A DNA stretch of 64,000 bases from Pycnococcus provasolii (Eukaryota; Chlorophyta; Pseudoscourfieldiophyceae; Pseudoscourfieldiales; Pycnococcaceae): NCBI GenBank assembly GCA_938743325.2, contig OW568864.1:620001-684000 (forward strand), read 5' to 3'. Within the stretch, counting starts at the first letter, position 1; every line of letters starts with the position of its first letter. The notes beneath the pieces are model-generated. The model saw nothing but the letters and a program-made list of their open reading frames with translations. It was not told the origin of the DNA and ran no database searches. Shown piece after piece: positions 1 through 9,288 of this stretch. The position numbers were made by a program, and so were the translations under genes.

Positions 1-111
1 ATGTTACATGAAAATTATATTGGTACATTTACGAGCGTTAGCCCCCCGTCTCACATTGTGTGGTAATAAATAATCGTAATGGTAACAAATAATCGTATAT
101 AGTACACGTGG

Positions 112-630
112 TCATCTGCCATGACGAGAGTGTCCTACCGGGGGTCGATATATGGATGAGCCGCCACCGTGCAACCTATATCTATCTTCACGAGGGCCAT
201 ACATACTCTGGTGCATTTTCATCGCGCCACTAAAAATGCCCGTCCCAGCTAGCAAACTGAACGCGCAGAAAATGAGAGGACTAAAGGTGCTCGCTGAAGG
301 TCTTGCCCCAGGCCTTGCCCTCACCTCCCACCTTGCAGCGTGCGGTGAACCTTTGCGTGCAGCGACAACTCGTGCTGCGTCGTCTGGCACTGTTCCGGTG
401 GTGAGCGTTCTGTACGCCGATTGCACGTTACGAAATCTTTCCGAGAGAGCATCCGCCTTGCTGGTATCCCCCTGCGCCGCCACGACGTCTGGGTGTGTTT
501 CCTTGACGAGTCGCAGGTACGCCGCCTTGACAGCGTCCGGGTCGCGCGCGGTTTCAGGCGTTATGTTGAGCGTGTTGCACGCGCGAAGCCATATGTCGTT
601 GTGGGACCTCGAGCCTGGTGAGTCCGCCAT
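112..630 (-). CDS. J-domain (DnaJ-like) protein with C-terminal membrane segment
   Basis: Encodes about 172 aa from the ATG at 630; the frame stays open to 705, but that upstream part looks like 5' leader. Residues about 12-70 form a J domain: helix II (DAVKAAYLRLVKE) is followed directly by the HPD signature at residues 46-48, which in this family stimulates Hsp70 ATPase. After a basic linker, residues about 118-138 are hydrophobic and can cross a membrane once. The short tail is basic and Gly/Arg/Tyr-rich. There is no Gly/Phe region or zinc-finger domain, so this is a class III (type C) J protein. Its Hsp70 partner and membrane cannot be told from sequence. The HPD and frame are seen directly; membrane anchoring is inferred. 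Confidence 0.78.
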   Translation of the reverse strand: MADSPGSRSHNDIWLRACNTLNITPETARDPDAVKAAYLRLVKETHPDVVAAQGDTSKADALSERFRNVQSAYRTLTTGTVPDDAARVVAARKGSPHAARWEVRARPGARPSASTFSPLIFCAFSLLAGTGIFSGAMKMHQSMYGPREDRYRLHGGGSSIYRPPVGHSRHGR

Positions 631-832
631 GTTTGGGAAATGAAGAAAAACAGTTATGCGCGTGGGGGGGGAGACTTGGGGGGAGTTAAGGTTAGGCGCG
701 TTCACCTAATTGGTACCGACAGCGACGGATCCCCGAAGCAGGGGGGATCCCTCGTTGACCTCCCCTCCTAGGTCCTCTTTCCCCGGTAATGTGCGTTTTC
801 CGCCACTCCGTCGCCCTCCCCCTCGCCCTCCC

Positions 833-1882
833 ATGGCGTCGACGTTCAAGGCGGACCGACCAGCATTCTGGGCGCCCGTAAACAGACACACGCGCATGGA
901 CGTCGGCATGTCGCCCGCCAAGGAGAAGAGTAACGGTGCAGGCAAGGCGAGCGGTAAGCACGCGACGACGGACTTCACGACGCAGGCCGCGAACTTGCAC
1001 AGTCTCTCGGCCGTGCAGTCGCCGACGACGTCGTTCAACGCACACGCGAGCTTCCACTCAGACTCCGGGCACGACGCCGCGGCGTTGCTGCGAATAAGGA
1101 TGAGCGACCTGCGTGGGCGCATGGAGCGCCTGAGGGCATCGAACGACGAGCTCTTGCATGACCTTCGACGTGGCCAGAGCGACTCCGCGCCACCGCCGAG
1201 TGGCAAGCCAGGTGTGGCTCCAGCTCAACTTCACGTGCCACCGGCTCATCGTGCACCTGCACCTGCACCTGCACACGGCAGAGTGGTACGAGAGACCGAC
1301 CCTCCTTCTGACGGCGGCCTTTTGGACCGACGCGTCTTGCAGGCGTATGACTGCGAATCTCTGCGCAACCTCCTAGCACGAGCTTCCACCGACGGCGGCG
1401 AGACGTTCGCCTTCGACGTGCTCGTTCCGATGTTGCGGTTTCTCAAAATTGCCGGACTGCGCTATCTCATAGGCCCGGTGGGCGATACGCCGGAGTTGCG
1501 CAACGCCGCAGTCGCCGCGGTGACGAGTGCTCTGGAATGCGAAGACCTCGCCGAGGTTCGTTCTTTCCTCGGCCAGCCTAAGTTTTCGATCGAACAGCTC
1601 GTTGGCGTACCTGAGTTGTTCGCACTCTGCCTTGCCGGTCGAACGCGCGATCCGAATGGCGCATACGCACGAACCCTGCTGCTTTGTTTGCAGGCTCTGA
1701 TCCATCGCGCGTCACAACTTGGCGCGGAGGCGATCGTCGACGTCTGCATGGTTTGCCAACGTATACAACACGTCGGAGGCGAGTGCTTTCACGCGCCGAA
1801 GGACTTGATAAAGTTGGTGGAGGAGAGTAATGTTGTGGAACACCAAATTGCGAGATTGTCGTGGATGCCCAAGCCTCTCTGA
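833..1882 (+). CDS. Uncharacterised helical protein
   Basis: About 349 aa if translation begins at the ATG at 833; the frame is open upstream to 710 but is proline-rich and probably leader. The N-terminal 140 residues are low complexity with one short coiled-coil stretch (RMSDLRGRMERLRASNDELL, about residues 88-107) and a Pro/Ala-rich segment. The C-terminal 200 residues are rich in Leu and Ala and read as successive amphipathic helices, compatible with an armadillo- or HEAT-like solenoid. I do not recognise a family. The gene diverges from the J-domain gene, with about 200 bp between their starts. Confidence 0.6.
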   Translation: MASTFKADRPAFWAPVNRHTRMDVGMSPAKEKSNGAGKASGKHATTDFTTQAANLHSLSAVQSPTTSFNAHASFHSDSGHDAAALLRIRMSDLRGRMERLRASNDELLHDLRRGQSDSAPPPSGKPGVAPAQLHVPPAHRAPAPAPAHGRVVRETDPPSDGGLLDRRVLQAYDCESLRNLLARASTDGGETFAFDVLVPMLRFLKIAGLRYLIGPVGDTPELRNAAVAAVTSALECEDLAEVRSFLGQPKFSIEQLVGVPELFALCLAGRTRDPNGAYARTLLLCLQALIHRASQLGAEAIVDVCMVCQRIQHVGGECFHAPKDLIKLVEESNVVEHQIARLSWMPKPL

Positions 1883-2191
1883 AGTACATATTTACCACCC
1901 TGGTCTATCATGATTTGCTGTAAACAATATGAAAAGCTTTAGTTCGTTCTAAAGACTCCGCTTTTTTTAAACAATCTGGTGGTAGGTAGAGTAGTACATG
2001 TGACACTTCAGTCATCGTGTTGATGCGCGGTTGGTGGCGATGGCGACGACAACAATGACAACGAGTCGCAAGCGGAACTCGAATTGTGTGAATAGTGGAC
2101 GACATTTCGACAGAGTTAAACTCCATTTCGTTACTGAATTACTGAATGAGCCATCTTATTTAGTACGTTTATAATATATCAACTTTCAACC
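1883..2191. other. Convergent intergenic gap
   Basis: Short AT-rich spacer between the 3' ends of the helical-protein gene and the bZIP gene. I see no gene. TGTAAAC at 1918-1924, about 35 nt past the stop, could be a TGTAA-type polyadenylation signal of the kind used by green algae; this is weak. Confidence 0.4.
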
Positions 2192-2678
2192 TTAAGTGCT
2201 TGTCATATGTTGTTCTGGTGACCGCACGGAGTCGACCACCTGGCTAATGCTCGCAAAGGCTACTCGTAGCCTGCCCAACTCCGCGTGCATTTCGAGCTTG
2301 TTCGCTCCCAAAGTTGCGTTGAGGCTGTCCACGTGCGCCTGCAGTTCCTGGCACCTCAGCTTTAGCGCTTCGTTCTCTGTGGTGAGCTGCTCGTTCTTCT
2401 CCGTGAGGAGCTTGTTCTCGGCGACGGACGCCTGGAGCTCCGTCTTTTTGCGCTCACGGTACCTCTTGACTGCCTGTGTATTCTTCACGCGGTAGAGCTG
2501 GGTGCGTGTGCACTTCATAATTTCCTGGCCGCTGCTCGGGTCCACGTACAGTTCGTGCTCATGAACTGTGTTCGTGTATTCCGGCGCCTGCCCTCCGTTA
2601 GCGACCGCCTGTGGTAAGTTGCAGTCGTGGTTGTTGCACCCAGCCTGAAAGTGCTTGTGCGGTACCGCCGCGTGCTCG

Positions 2679-2710
<32 letters not shown>

Positions 2711-2914
2711 GTGGTGGTTGTGTGCGTGTCCGTTCGCGGGGGGTGGCGCCGGGGGTGCAGCAATGCAGACATTCGTGTGAGGCACGTCGGTCGCGCGCTG
2801 CTCCGCCGCCGCTGCGAGGTGGGGGCAGAGGAGGTCATCCCACTCGACGACGTCGACGTCCAAGGGTGAGCCGTTGGCGTGCATTGGCAATGGTGCACCG
2901 TGGTTGGGACCCAT
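2192..2914 (-). CDS. bZIP transcription factor with His/Gln-rich N-terminus
   Basis: About 240 aa from the ATG at 2914. Residues about 147-165 (KNTQAVKRYRERKKTELQ) are a bZIP basic region with the N-x7-R signature that contacts DNA. A leucine zipper with a heptad pattern follows to about residue 215 (LLTEKNEQLTTENEALKL). The N-terminal half holds His- and Cys-containing stretches and a polyglutamine run encoded by a CTG/CAG tract at about 2681-2710. It should bind DNA as a dimer in the nucleus. The target genes are unknown. The His-rich stretch could bind metal, but that is speculation. The basic region and zipper are visible; subfamily is not assigned. Confidence 0.88.
2681..2711. repeat. 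CTG/CAG triplet tract (polyGln)
   Basis: About nine to ten CTG triplets inside the bZIP gene, read as polyglutamine on the minus strand. Such tracts commonly vary in length between individuals. Confidence 0.85.
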
Positions 2915-3658
2915 GATGAGAGGAAAGAAGCTATCTATGAAAGAATGAAATGACACGAGAGCAAAGCAAAGCTTCAAAAGCGTCCGTTCCCCAAGCCAAC
3001 CAACAAGACGACGGAATGAAGATGAAGATGAAGACGCGCTGAAGCGATGAAGATGCTCTTGTTAACAGGAGGAGAGGAGACAACAGGAGGAGGGGAGGGG
3101 AGAGCGGCGAAATATTTACCCTACGTCTAGAGCCAGCGAAGAAGCAGAGCAGAGGAAAGCAGAGGCAGCAGCAGAAGTGAAGCAGGCGTCCCTGAATGAA
3201 GAGGAGAGGGGAAGGGAAAGCAGGCCGCCTGCTTGGGCTTGGCTGAAAGGGGGAACTGTTCTGGAAGGGAGGTAAAATAATAGCCTGCTTGGCACCTACC
3301 TACCTTTTTAATTAGGCTTTTCCATCCCTCGGGACCCTCCTCCCACTGACCCACTCCGACATCCGAGAAGAAGACGACGACGACGACTACCCGGTATTCT
3401 TACCCTTAGAAAAGAGGGGAAAGATCTCCCTGGAGGGAGGCTGCCCGGGCCGTTGGGGTCGAGGTTTTGCTGATGACGACATTTCCCATTCTGGTGACAA
3501 CATCAATCATGGGTTCCTTTTCTAGGGGGGGTTATTTTTAGGGGGTAGTTAGGCTGGCGGTTCTTTCACCTGGTTCTTTCCCATTCCACGTTCCACAGGG
3601 GGTTCGACGTTAAGGGTCAAACCCCCAGAAAGGGAAATAAGGTGGCCGGGGCAGGAAT
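2915..3658. other. Intergenic region upstream of bZIP gene
   Basis: Contains purine-rich stretches and a CGACGACGA run near 3370-3390, and should hold the bZIP promoter. No credible gene is visible; short open frames here lack domain or codon support. Confidence 0.4.
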
Positions 3659-3663
3659 CGGAT

Positions 3664-4109
3664 TGTTAAGGTTCGGGGTTTCTTTTTGGTTTTCTATTCG
3701 GGTTTCCCTTAGGGGATCCCGGTCCTCTTCGTTTGGATCTTTATTTGGGTTTCTTGTGGATACCTGTTGGTCTCCACTGGATATTTTATTGGTTTGTCTT
3801 AAGTGATAAGGTTAGCTCTGGTTGTGTATGGCTTCCAATGGCCAACGCGTTTGGCCAACGCGTTTACTTCGTTTACTTTGAGAATGGTTACATATATAGA
3901 TTCCTTTTCTTTGGTCTTCTCCACTTGAGAACCGTTCCCTCTTGGATTCGATTGGATTCTTTTCGATTGGCTCCCATGAGCCCTCGTTATATGTTGCCGT
4001 TGTAGCGGGCATGACGAGAGGATGTCGACACCCTCTCGTGCCGTGCTTTGCTCTTCCCTCGAGGCCTCACGGTCTCGGGAGGCTCTTTCTTTCCCTTTTT
4101 CTCTCTCTT
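3664..4109 (+). repeat. Left terminal repeat of LTR element
   Basis: Starts TGTTAAGGTTCGGGG and matches 5134-5579 at every base I compared. Confidence 0.88.
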
Positions 4110-5133
4110 CATATGGTCATCCTTGGACGTCATTTGGAACTTCCGCTCTGGCTTCTTCCTGATTCTTCTTTACCTCCTGATCTGGACGCCTATATGCATA
4201 ATACGTTGACTAAGCAGCGCGAGGTTCATAAGTATGCATCGGAATATTTGGTTCGCGCAGCTGCGCGTATGAAGGAAGCTGCCGATGTTCACCGGCGCAA
4301 GTCTAAACCGATCGAAACGGAGTTTGTTAAACTTCGTACGGGCCTTAAGGATTCTCGTGACAAATCTAAATTGGATCCATTTTGGTCTGGTCCTTACCGA
4401 GTTCTCAAGGTCAATGATAACAACACTGTTGAGCTTCAATTGCCTACGAGCTCCTCGATTCATCCTGTGGTTAACCTTGACAAGATAGAGCCATTCTATC
4501 CTGCTGATGTGCGTTTTCCTACTCAGATTTCTACGCCTCCAGCTCCTCAACCAATTCCTGATGATCTGGATGACCCCAACCGATATCATTTCGACATTGT
4601 CTACTTTCGTGACTACTCTAAGTTTCCCGTGGTTCGTTACTGGGTCCGCTGGCAAGGTTACGAAGCTAATGCAACTGACTCTCATAGCTGGGCCTATGAA
4701 ACACCGGATACGCTTTCTATGTGGATTGCTTTGGAACGTGGATATGGTATCTTCCCTGAGAAGGGTATATCCAAACGTCTTCTTTCTCGAATTCGACGAC
4801 ATAAGATGGAATCTTATCAGCATGTTTTTCCTATCTGCCAAAATACACCTACGGTTTCTTCTACTGTTCGCTCTCGTACTCTCTCACGCCGGTCCACACC
4901 TCTTCCTTCTAATTTGGTTGGTCAAGTCATTGAACATCTTCTGGACCGTCCTGCTCTTGATTCCGACCATGCTGTTTTCTTGGCTGGACTTATTCTTTCT
5001 TTTGATTCTTCTACAAACTGTTACCTGGTCAAATATACTGATGGTATTACAGCTACTCTCTCTGCTGATGTCGTTAAGACTCTTTTACTTCCCCCTGATC
5101 CGGTCGGAGTCTCGGATTAGATGTTGGGGAGAA

Positions 5134-5725
5134 TGTTAAGGTTCGGGGTTTCTTTTTGGTTTTCTATTCGGGTTTCCCTTAGGGGATCCCGGTCCTCTTC
5201 GTTTGGATCTTTATTTGGGTTTCTTGTGGATACCTGTTGGTCTCCACTGGATATTTTATTGGTTTGTCTTAAGTGATAAGGTTAGCTCTGGTTGTGTATG
5301 GCTTCCAATGGCCAACGCGTTTGGCCAACGCGTTTACTTCGTTTACTTTGAGAATGGTTACATATATAGATTCCTTTTCTTTGGTCTTCTCCACTTGAGA
5401 ACCGTTCCCTCTTGGATTCGATTGGATTCTTTTCGATTGGCTCCCATGAGCCCTCGTTATATGTTGCCGTTGTAGCGGGCATGACGAGAGGATGTCGACA
5501 CCCTCTCGTGCCGTGCTTTGCTCTTCCCTCGAGGCCTCACGGTCTCGGGAGGCTCTTTCTTTCCCTTTTTCTCTCTCTTAGTAACGTCATAACTTTCTTT
5601 CCCTTACTTATTTCTTGTGCACGTCGCACAGTCTTAAGCACCTGTGGCGCGTCTTCTCGCGTCTACCGCTCACGTCTTACTACGCCTAACTACTGCTCGA
5701 ACAACGCCTAAGTTGTCCTGCAACA
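5134..5725 (+). repeat. Right terminal repeat of LTR element
   Basis: Starts TGTTAAGG and ends in CA next to the CGGAT target duplication (5726-5730). Confidence 0.85.
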
Positions 5726-5730
5726 CGGAT

Positions 5731-6035
5731 CATGTAAGTTACGGAAAGTTACAGTTACGGTAAGTTACGGTAAGTTACGGTAATTTACGGGGCTCCGTCG
5801 TTGCGCGTGGGATAAGTTACGGGATGTTAATCAATCTACAGTGTTATAATAATCGATTTGGTCGTGAAAATAGGTCGGCAGAAAAACCCTAACCGCTTTA
5901 GTCGTAGAAATAGGTCGGCGGCATAAGTTACAACCATAACTAACAATAAGTTACGGTAAGTTACATGTTACGGTAAGTTACGGTAATTTACATAGGCCGA
6001 TTTATAAGTTACCGTAACTTTCCGATCCCTGGGCC
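5731..6035. repeat. GTTACGGTAA-rich repeat region
   Basis: Clusters of the decamer AAGTTACGGT recur at 5736-5800 and 5938-6000, and its complement ACCGTAACTT appears at about 6007-6017. Between them a motif containing GTCGTGAAAATAGGTCGGC occurs twice (about 5860-5880 and 5900-5920, with small changes). The inverted arrangement of the outer motif could be the remains of a non-autonomous DNA element. No coding content. Confidence 0.6.
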
Positions 6036-6395
6036 GGGGGCCTAGAGCTGAAACCCCCATTTTTAGAGACATTCCCCCTCCTCGACTACACCACCCATCC
6101 CACCGAACTGCGAATTCACCCATCGCAACAAAGGCGCGATGAGCGGCAACGCCTCCCGACCTTGGCGCCGACCAACAAAATTTGCCCACCTCCCTCCGAC
6201 CTGGAGCCCCGATCAAAAAAAGGTTGCCGATGGAGAAAAAGGTTGCCCGACCTCTGGCCCCGAACAATCCCGCAATTTTTCAAACTCCCCATGAAGCGCC
6301 CCCTCCACCGACCTGTAGCCACCGACCAAGGTGTCCCCATCCATCTGTCAATTGCCCAACGGGGTTCAAAAAAAGGGGGGATGTTCCATTCTTTC
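6036..6395. other. Intergenic, no gene seen
   Basis: Spacer between two repeat arrays. Open frames exist on both strands but they are short and low complexity, and none carries a recognisable domain. Confidence 0.4.
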
Positions 6396-6530
6396 TTCGA
6401 CCAAAATCTCCGTTATGAGGCGCCCCTCCTCCGACCAAAATCTCCGTTATGAGGCGCCTCATCCTCCGACCAAAATCTCCGTTATGAGGCGCCTCATCCT
6501 CCGACCTAAACTCTCCTTGTGAGGCGCAAT
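6396..6530. repeat. 35-bp minisatellite, four copies
   Basis: Four tandem copies of a unit containing GACCAAAATCTCCGTTATGA start at 6399, 6433, 6468 and 6503 (spacing 34, 35, 35); the fourth is diverged. It creates repetitive open frames that are not genes. Confidence 0.9.
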
Positions 6531-6740
6531 TAGGAGATGCAAGAGCTTCCACCCCAAGGGGTTTCAGAATTGGGGTTTCTGGTTTACGTCCCGGAGATTT
6601 GTCTCCCGGTGTTGTGCCGGTACGTGATGTCACACTGGTGCAGCAGTAGTCCCCTTTCCATTCGGGAAAGATATACTTATAGGTAGATCTTTGGTAAAGT
6701 TTATTGTTGTTACTCCTTCTTCTTGTGACTGACTCTTCAG

Positions 6741-9029
6741 TTACTTCCCCTCCTCCATTATCCCAGCAAAAAGTATCTGCTCACCACCGCTTGCTCCGCT
6801 TGCGCTTATTATTGTGGAGTCACGTACACGCACTGTCGTGCTGCAGTCCTCCACGGCGGCTGTCGCGGCGTCCATGGCAGCAAGCTTCAACGTCGCCTCG
6901 CCGCGTGGGGACCCCAACAGACCCATAAGCGCATCTCCGTCCAGATCCACCACAACTTCATAGCCAGGCAATGATGAACTCTCACCACCACCTAACTCGT
7001 CACCCTGACTGCTGCTAACGTCAAACTCAACAGCGGATACTTCCGCTTGGACCCGAAAGACTCTACGTCTCTCCGCCCGAACGGTCAGTCGTGCCGTCGA
7101 CGATGCAACCTCCTCACGCTCTGCCTTGGTGGTGGAACGCCAACCGTCCACCAACTGGGGGGAAGCAGCATGCCTATTATTATTATCGCGGTGATGCTGG
7201 CGCACAAGGAAGGAACCACCCTTCGTCTTGCCCTTTTCTCCATCGATGCGAAACAGCAAACGCAAAGAAACTGGCGCACCATCGTCATCCGTCGTCGTAT
7301 CGATTTTGGAAGCAGCGTCGTCAAAGTCAACCAAAATAGCGCCACCAGCACCATCCGAAAACGCTGACACGCCTTGACCCGTCGTCTCAACGCGCACGAG
7401 CGAAATGGAAAATCCAGGATCCAAAACGGTGGTCAGTGTTGGAGCACTGAGAACCTTAGCACTGCGTACGGCAGCCTGAGAAACTTCCAGCGATCCCTTT
7501 TTCGACCACACGTACCGAGCATACGCACCGTCTCGTTTGAGCAGAAGTGCAAACCATGCGCTTGCGAGGGAGTGGGAAATGGCCTGCTGAGATCGAATCG
7601 CATCGGAGCACACTCGTTCGCACGAAGGTATGCCGCCATACGTCCTGGCTGCGCAATCGCCGCACGCACCGCCCTCGCACTCTGCTCCGAGCAGTGAGAT
7701 GAAGCAGTGCGTCGCCTTCGCTAATGTTTGCATGACGCGCGGGGACTTGGACGATGCATACAGATCTGATGCGCCTTCCAATCCACCACGTTTATCATCA
7801 GCGCCAGCTACGAGAAGGATTGGCGTTCGCTTGTTCTTCCTGCCATCGAGCAGTTCCTCACGAGCTCCCGTCCCATACGGAAGACGGATACCAATTGTTG
7901 GGGCAACACTCACGACGCCGCGCACGCGCGGCGGCTTCGGCGTCGCAAACTGCCGGCTCGATGACGACGACGATAAGGCCCATTTTGTGTAAGCATCCTC
8001 CATTTTATCTGCGACTCGAACAGCCTCCGCACCCCCAACGCTGTACCCGATGATTCCCACGTTCGAGCAATCGATTCGGCGCACAACTTCGTTGATGACG
8101 GCAGATGATCCTGATGCACCACCTTGTTGTTGTTGTTGGCACACCAGAGAAAGAGTCGCAAGTGCATGTTCACCGGGCTCCTGGAAGGTTTCCTTGTCGT
8201 AACCTCTCTCTGGCAATGCTCGAAGGCCGGACGACCGTAGGCGTAGACTGCACAGCACAACAAAGCCTTGCGATGCAAAACTTTCCAGCCATGCTCGATT
8301 ATGCGTATTCACGAGATCTTCCAGAGGCAGGCGGTAAATGGGATGGACGTAGTACAGTATGGGATGCTTGGTTGCCGCCATTGATGATGACGAAGAAGCT
8401 GGCAAAAAAGCGACGGCATCATCTTGATTCCACACGGTGAATGTCACAATCTTCGCTTTCTCGTCGTCGTTCGCCGCAGTAGTAGGTGGCACGATGGTGG
8501 TGGTCGATGCCATCGTCGGGGCAGAAGAAGAAGAAGAAGAAGGCGATGATGATGACCACGGTGGCTGCCACATAGTTTGAGATGACGATGATGGTGGTGG
8601 TGATGGCGGTGCCGACGGTGCCGTGATCATCCTCCACTGCTGTTGGAGAGGAAGCTGCTGCTTCTCCTCCTGTTCCCATGGGGAGACGAAGTCAGCCGGA
8701 CGTTCCCAAGGTCTCGACCAGTCCTCCTCCTGCTGTGGCCACGACGATTGCGGGAAAGTCTGTGCCGCCGGTGGCGGCGTGTAGTAGGAGCTGTATGGAT
8801 TTTGAGACTGCGGCGGCGGCGGCGGCGACGGCATCTGCCGCCACCTTGATGACGGTGGTGCTCCGTAGTAGAGGTCCGCCATGTCATATCGTCTGTCGGC
8901 TCCTCGCAATCGGCTCGTGATTGATGACAGCACGTTTCCGAGAGAGGGGATTCCTGGCAAAAGCGCGTCAACGCGTACGACATGCGCCACCAGGAGCACT
9001 GTCGTTGAGAGTAGAAGATACCACCGCAT
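6741..9029 (-). CDS. Secreted alpha/beta-hydrolase (chlorophyllase / PETase-like fold)
   Basis: About 762 aa from the ATG at 9029 (the frame opens upstream at a GTG). Residues 1-22 are a hydrophobic signal sequence. About 160 Pro/Ser/Gln-rich residues follow. The hydrolase domain runs about 205-520. The nucleophile elbow is GYSVGG (Ser330); an Asp in AGADD (411-412) and His441 in THC are good acid and base candidates. Spacing and surroundings recall chlorophyllases, PAF-acetylhydrolases and dienelactone-type esterases, so ester hydrolysis is likely. The C-terminal 240 residues are a separate region, probably beta-rich, of unknown role. Being secreted or in the endomembrane system argues against plastid chlorophyllase. 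The substrate is not predictable. Confidence 0.82.
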   Translation of the reverse strand: MRWYLLLSTTVLLVAHVVRVDALLPGIPSLGNVLSSITSRLRGADRRYDMADLYYGAPPSSRWRQMPSPPPPPQSQNPYSSYYTPPPAAQTFPQSSWPQQEEDWSRPWERPADFVSPWEQEEKQQLPLQQQWRMITAPSAPPSPPPSSSSQTMWQPPWSSSSPSSSSSSAPTMASTTTIVPPTTAANDDEKAKIVTFTVWNQDDAVAFLPASSSSSMAATKHPILYYVHPIYRLPLEDLVNTHNRAWLESFASQGFVVLCSLRLRSSGLRALPERGYDKETFQEPGEHALATLSLVCQQQQQGGASGSSAVINEVVRRIDCSNVGIIGYSVGGAEAVRVADKMEDAYTKWALSSSSSSRQFATPKPPRVRGVVSVAPTIGIRLPYGTGAREELLDGRKNKRTPILLVAGADDKRGGLEGASDLYASSKSPRVMQTLAKATHCFISLLGAECEGGACGDCAARTYGGIPSCERVCSDAIRSQQAISHSLASAWFALLLKRDGAYARYVWSKKGSLEVSQAAVRSAKVLSAPTLTTVLDPGFSISLVRVETTGQGVSAFSDGAGGAILVDFDDAASKIDTTTDDDGAPVSLRLLFRIDGEKGKTKGGSFLVRQHHRDNNNRHAASPQLVDGWRSTTKAEREEVASSTARLTVRAERRRVFRVQAEVSAVEFDVSSSQGDELGGGESSSLPGYEVVVDLDGDALMGLLGSPRGEATLKLAAMDAATAAVEDCSTTVRVRDSTIISASGASGGEQILFAGIMEEGK

Positions 9030-9288
9030 TTTACTACGAAGCAACAACAACGCACACAGTAAACGCCACACTGGCTAGTCACAAGGTCGTGGCCATGAAA
9101 AAAAAAAGACAATACCAGTGACTAGGAATGGATGTGAAGCACCTCAGATTATGTGAAGCTGAAATCTTCGCAGTAGAAAAAGGGAAAAATCGGAGTTTTT
9201 GGGAGTTCTCGACTCGATATCGTAACCGTTCAATTTTACCCCTAATTCCAACCCCCTCTTTCCTCAATCCGTCAATCGTCACTTCTTC

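Larger units (their letters stand above)
3664..5725 (+). mobile_element. Ty3/gypsy (chromovirus-like) LTR retrotransposon remnant
   Basis: A short, incomplete LTR retroelement. Terminal direct repeats occupy 3664-4109 and 5134-5725. They start with TG, the right one ends with CA, and the part they share looks identical. A 5-bp target-site duplication, CGGAT, flanks the element at 3659-3663 and 5726-5730. The internal part encodes only the end of a pol polyprotein: an integrase C-terminal segment followed by a chromodomain-like segment with the WVRWQGY-type core, which places it among Ty3/gypsy chromoviruses. No gag, protease, reverse transcriptase or RNase H is recognisable, so it is a fossil that cannot act alone. 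Matching terminal repeats and a clean duplication point to a recent insertion. Confidence 0.88.

Noticed and set aside
6162-6633. Open frames on both strands over the minisatellite
   Set aside because: They arise from 35-bp tandem repeats lacking stops.
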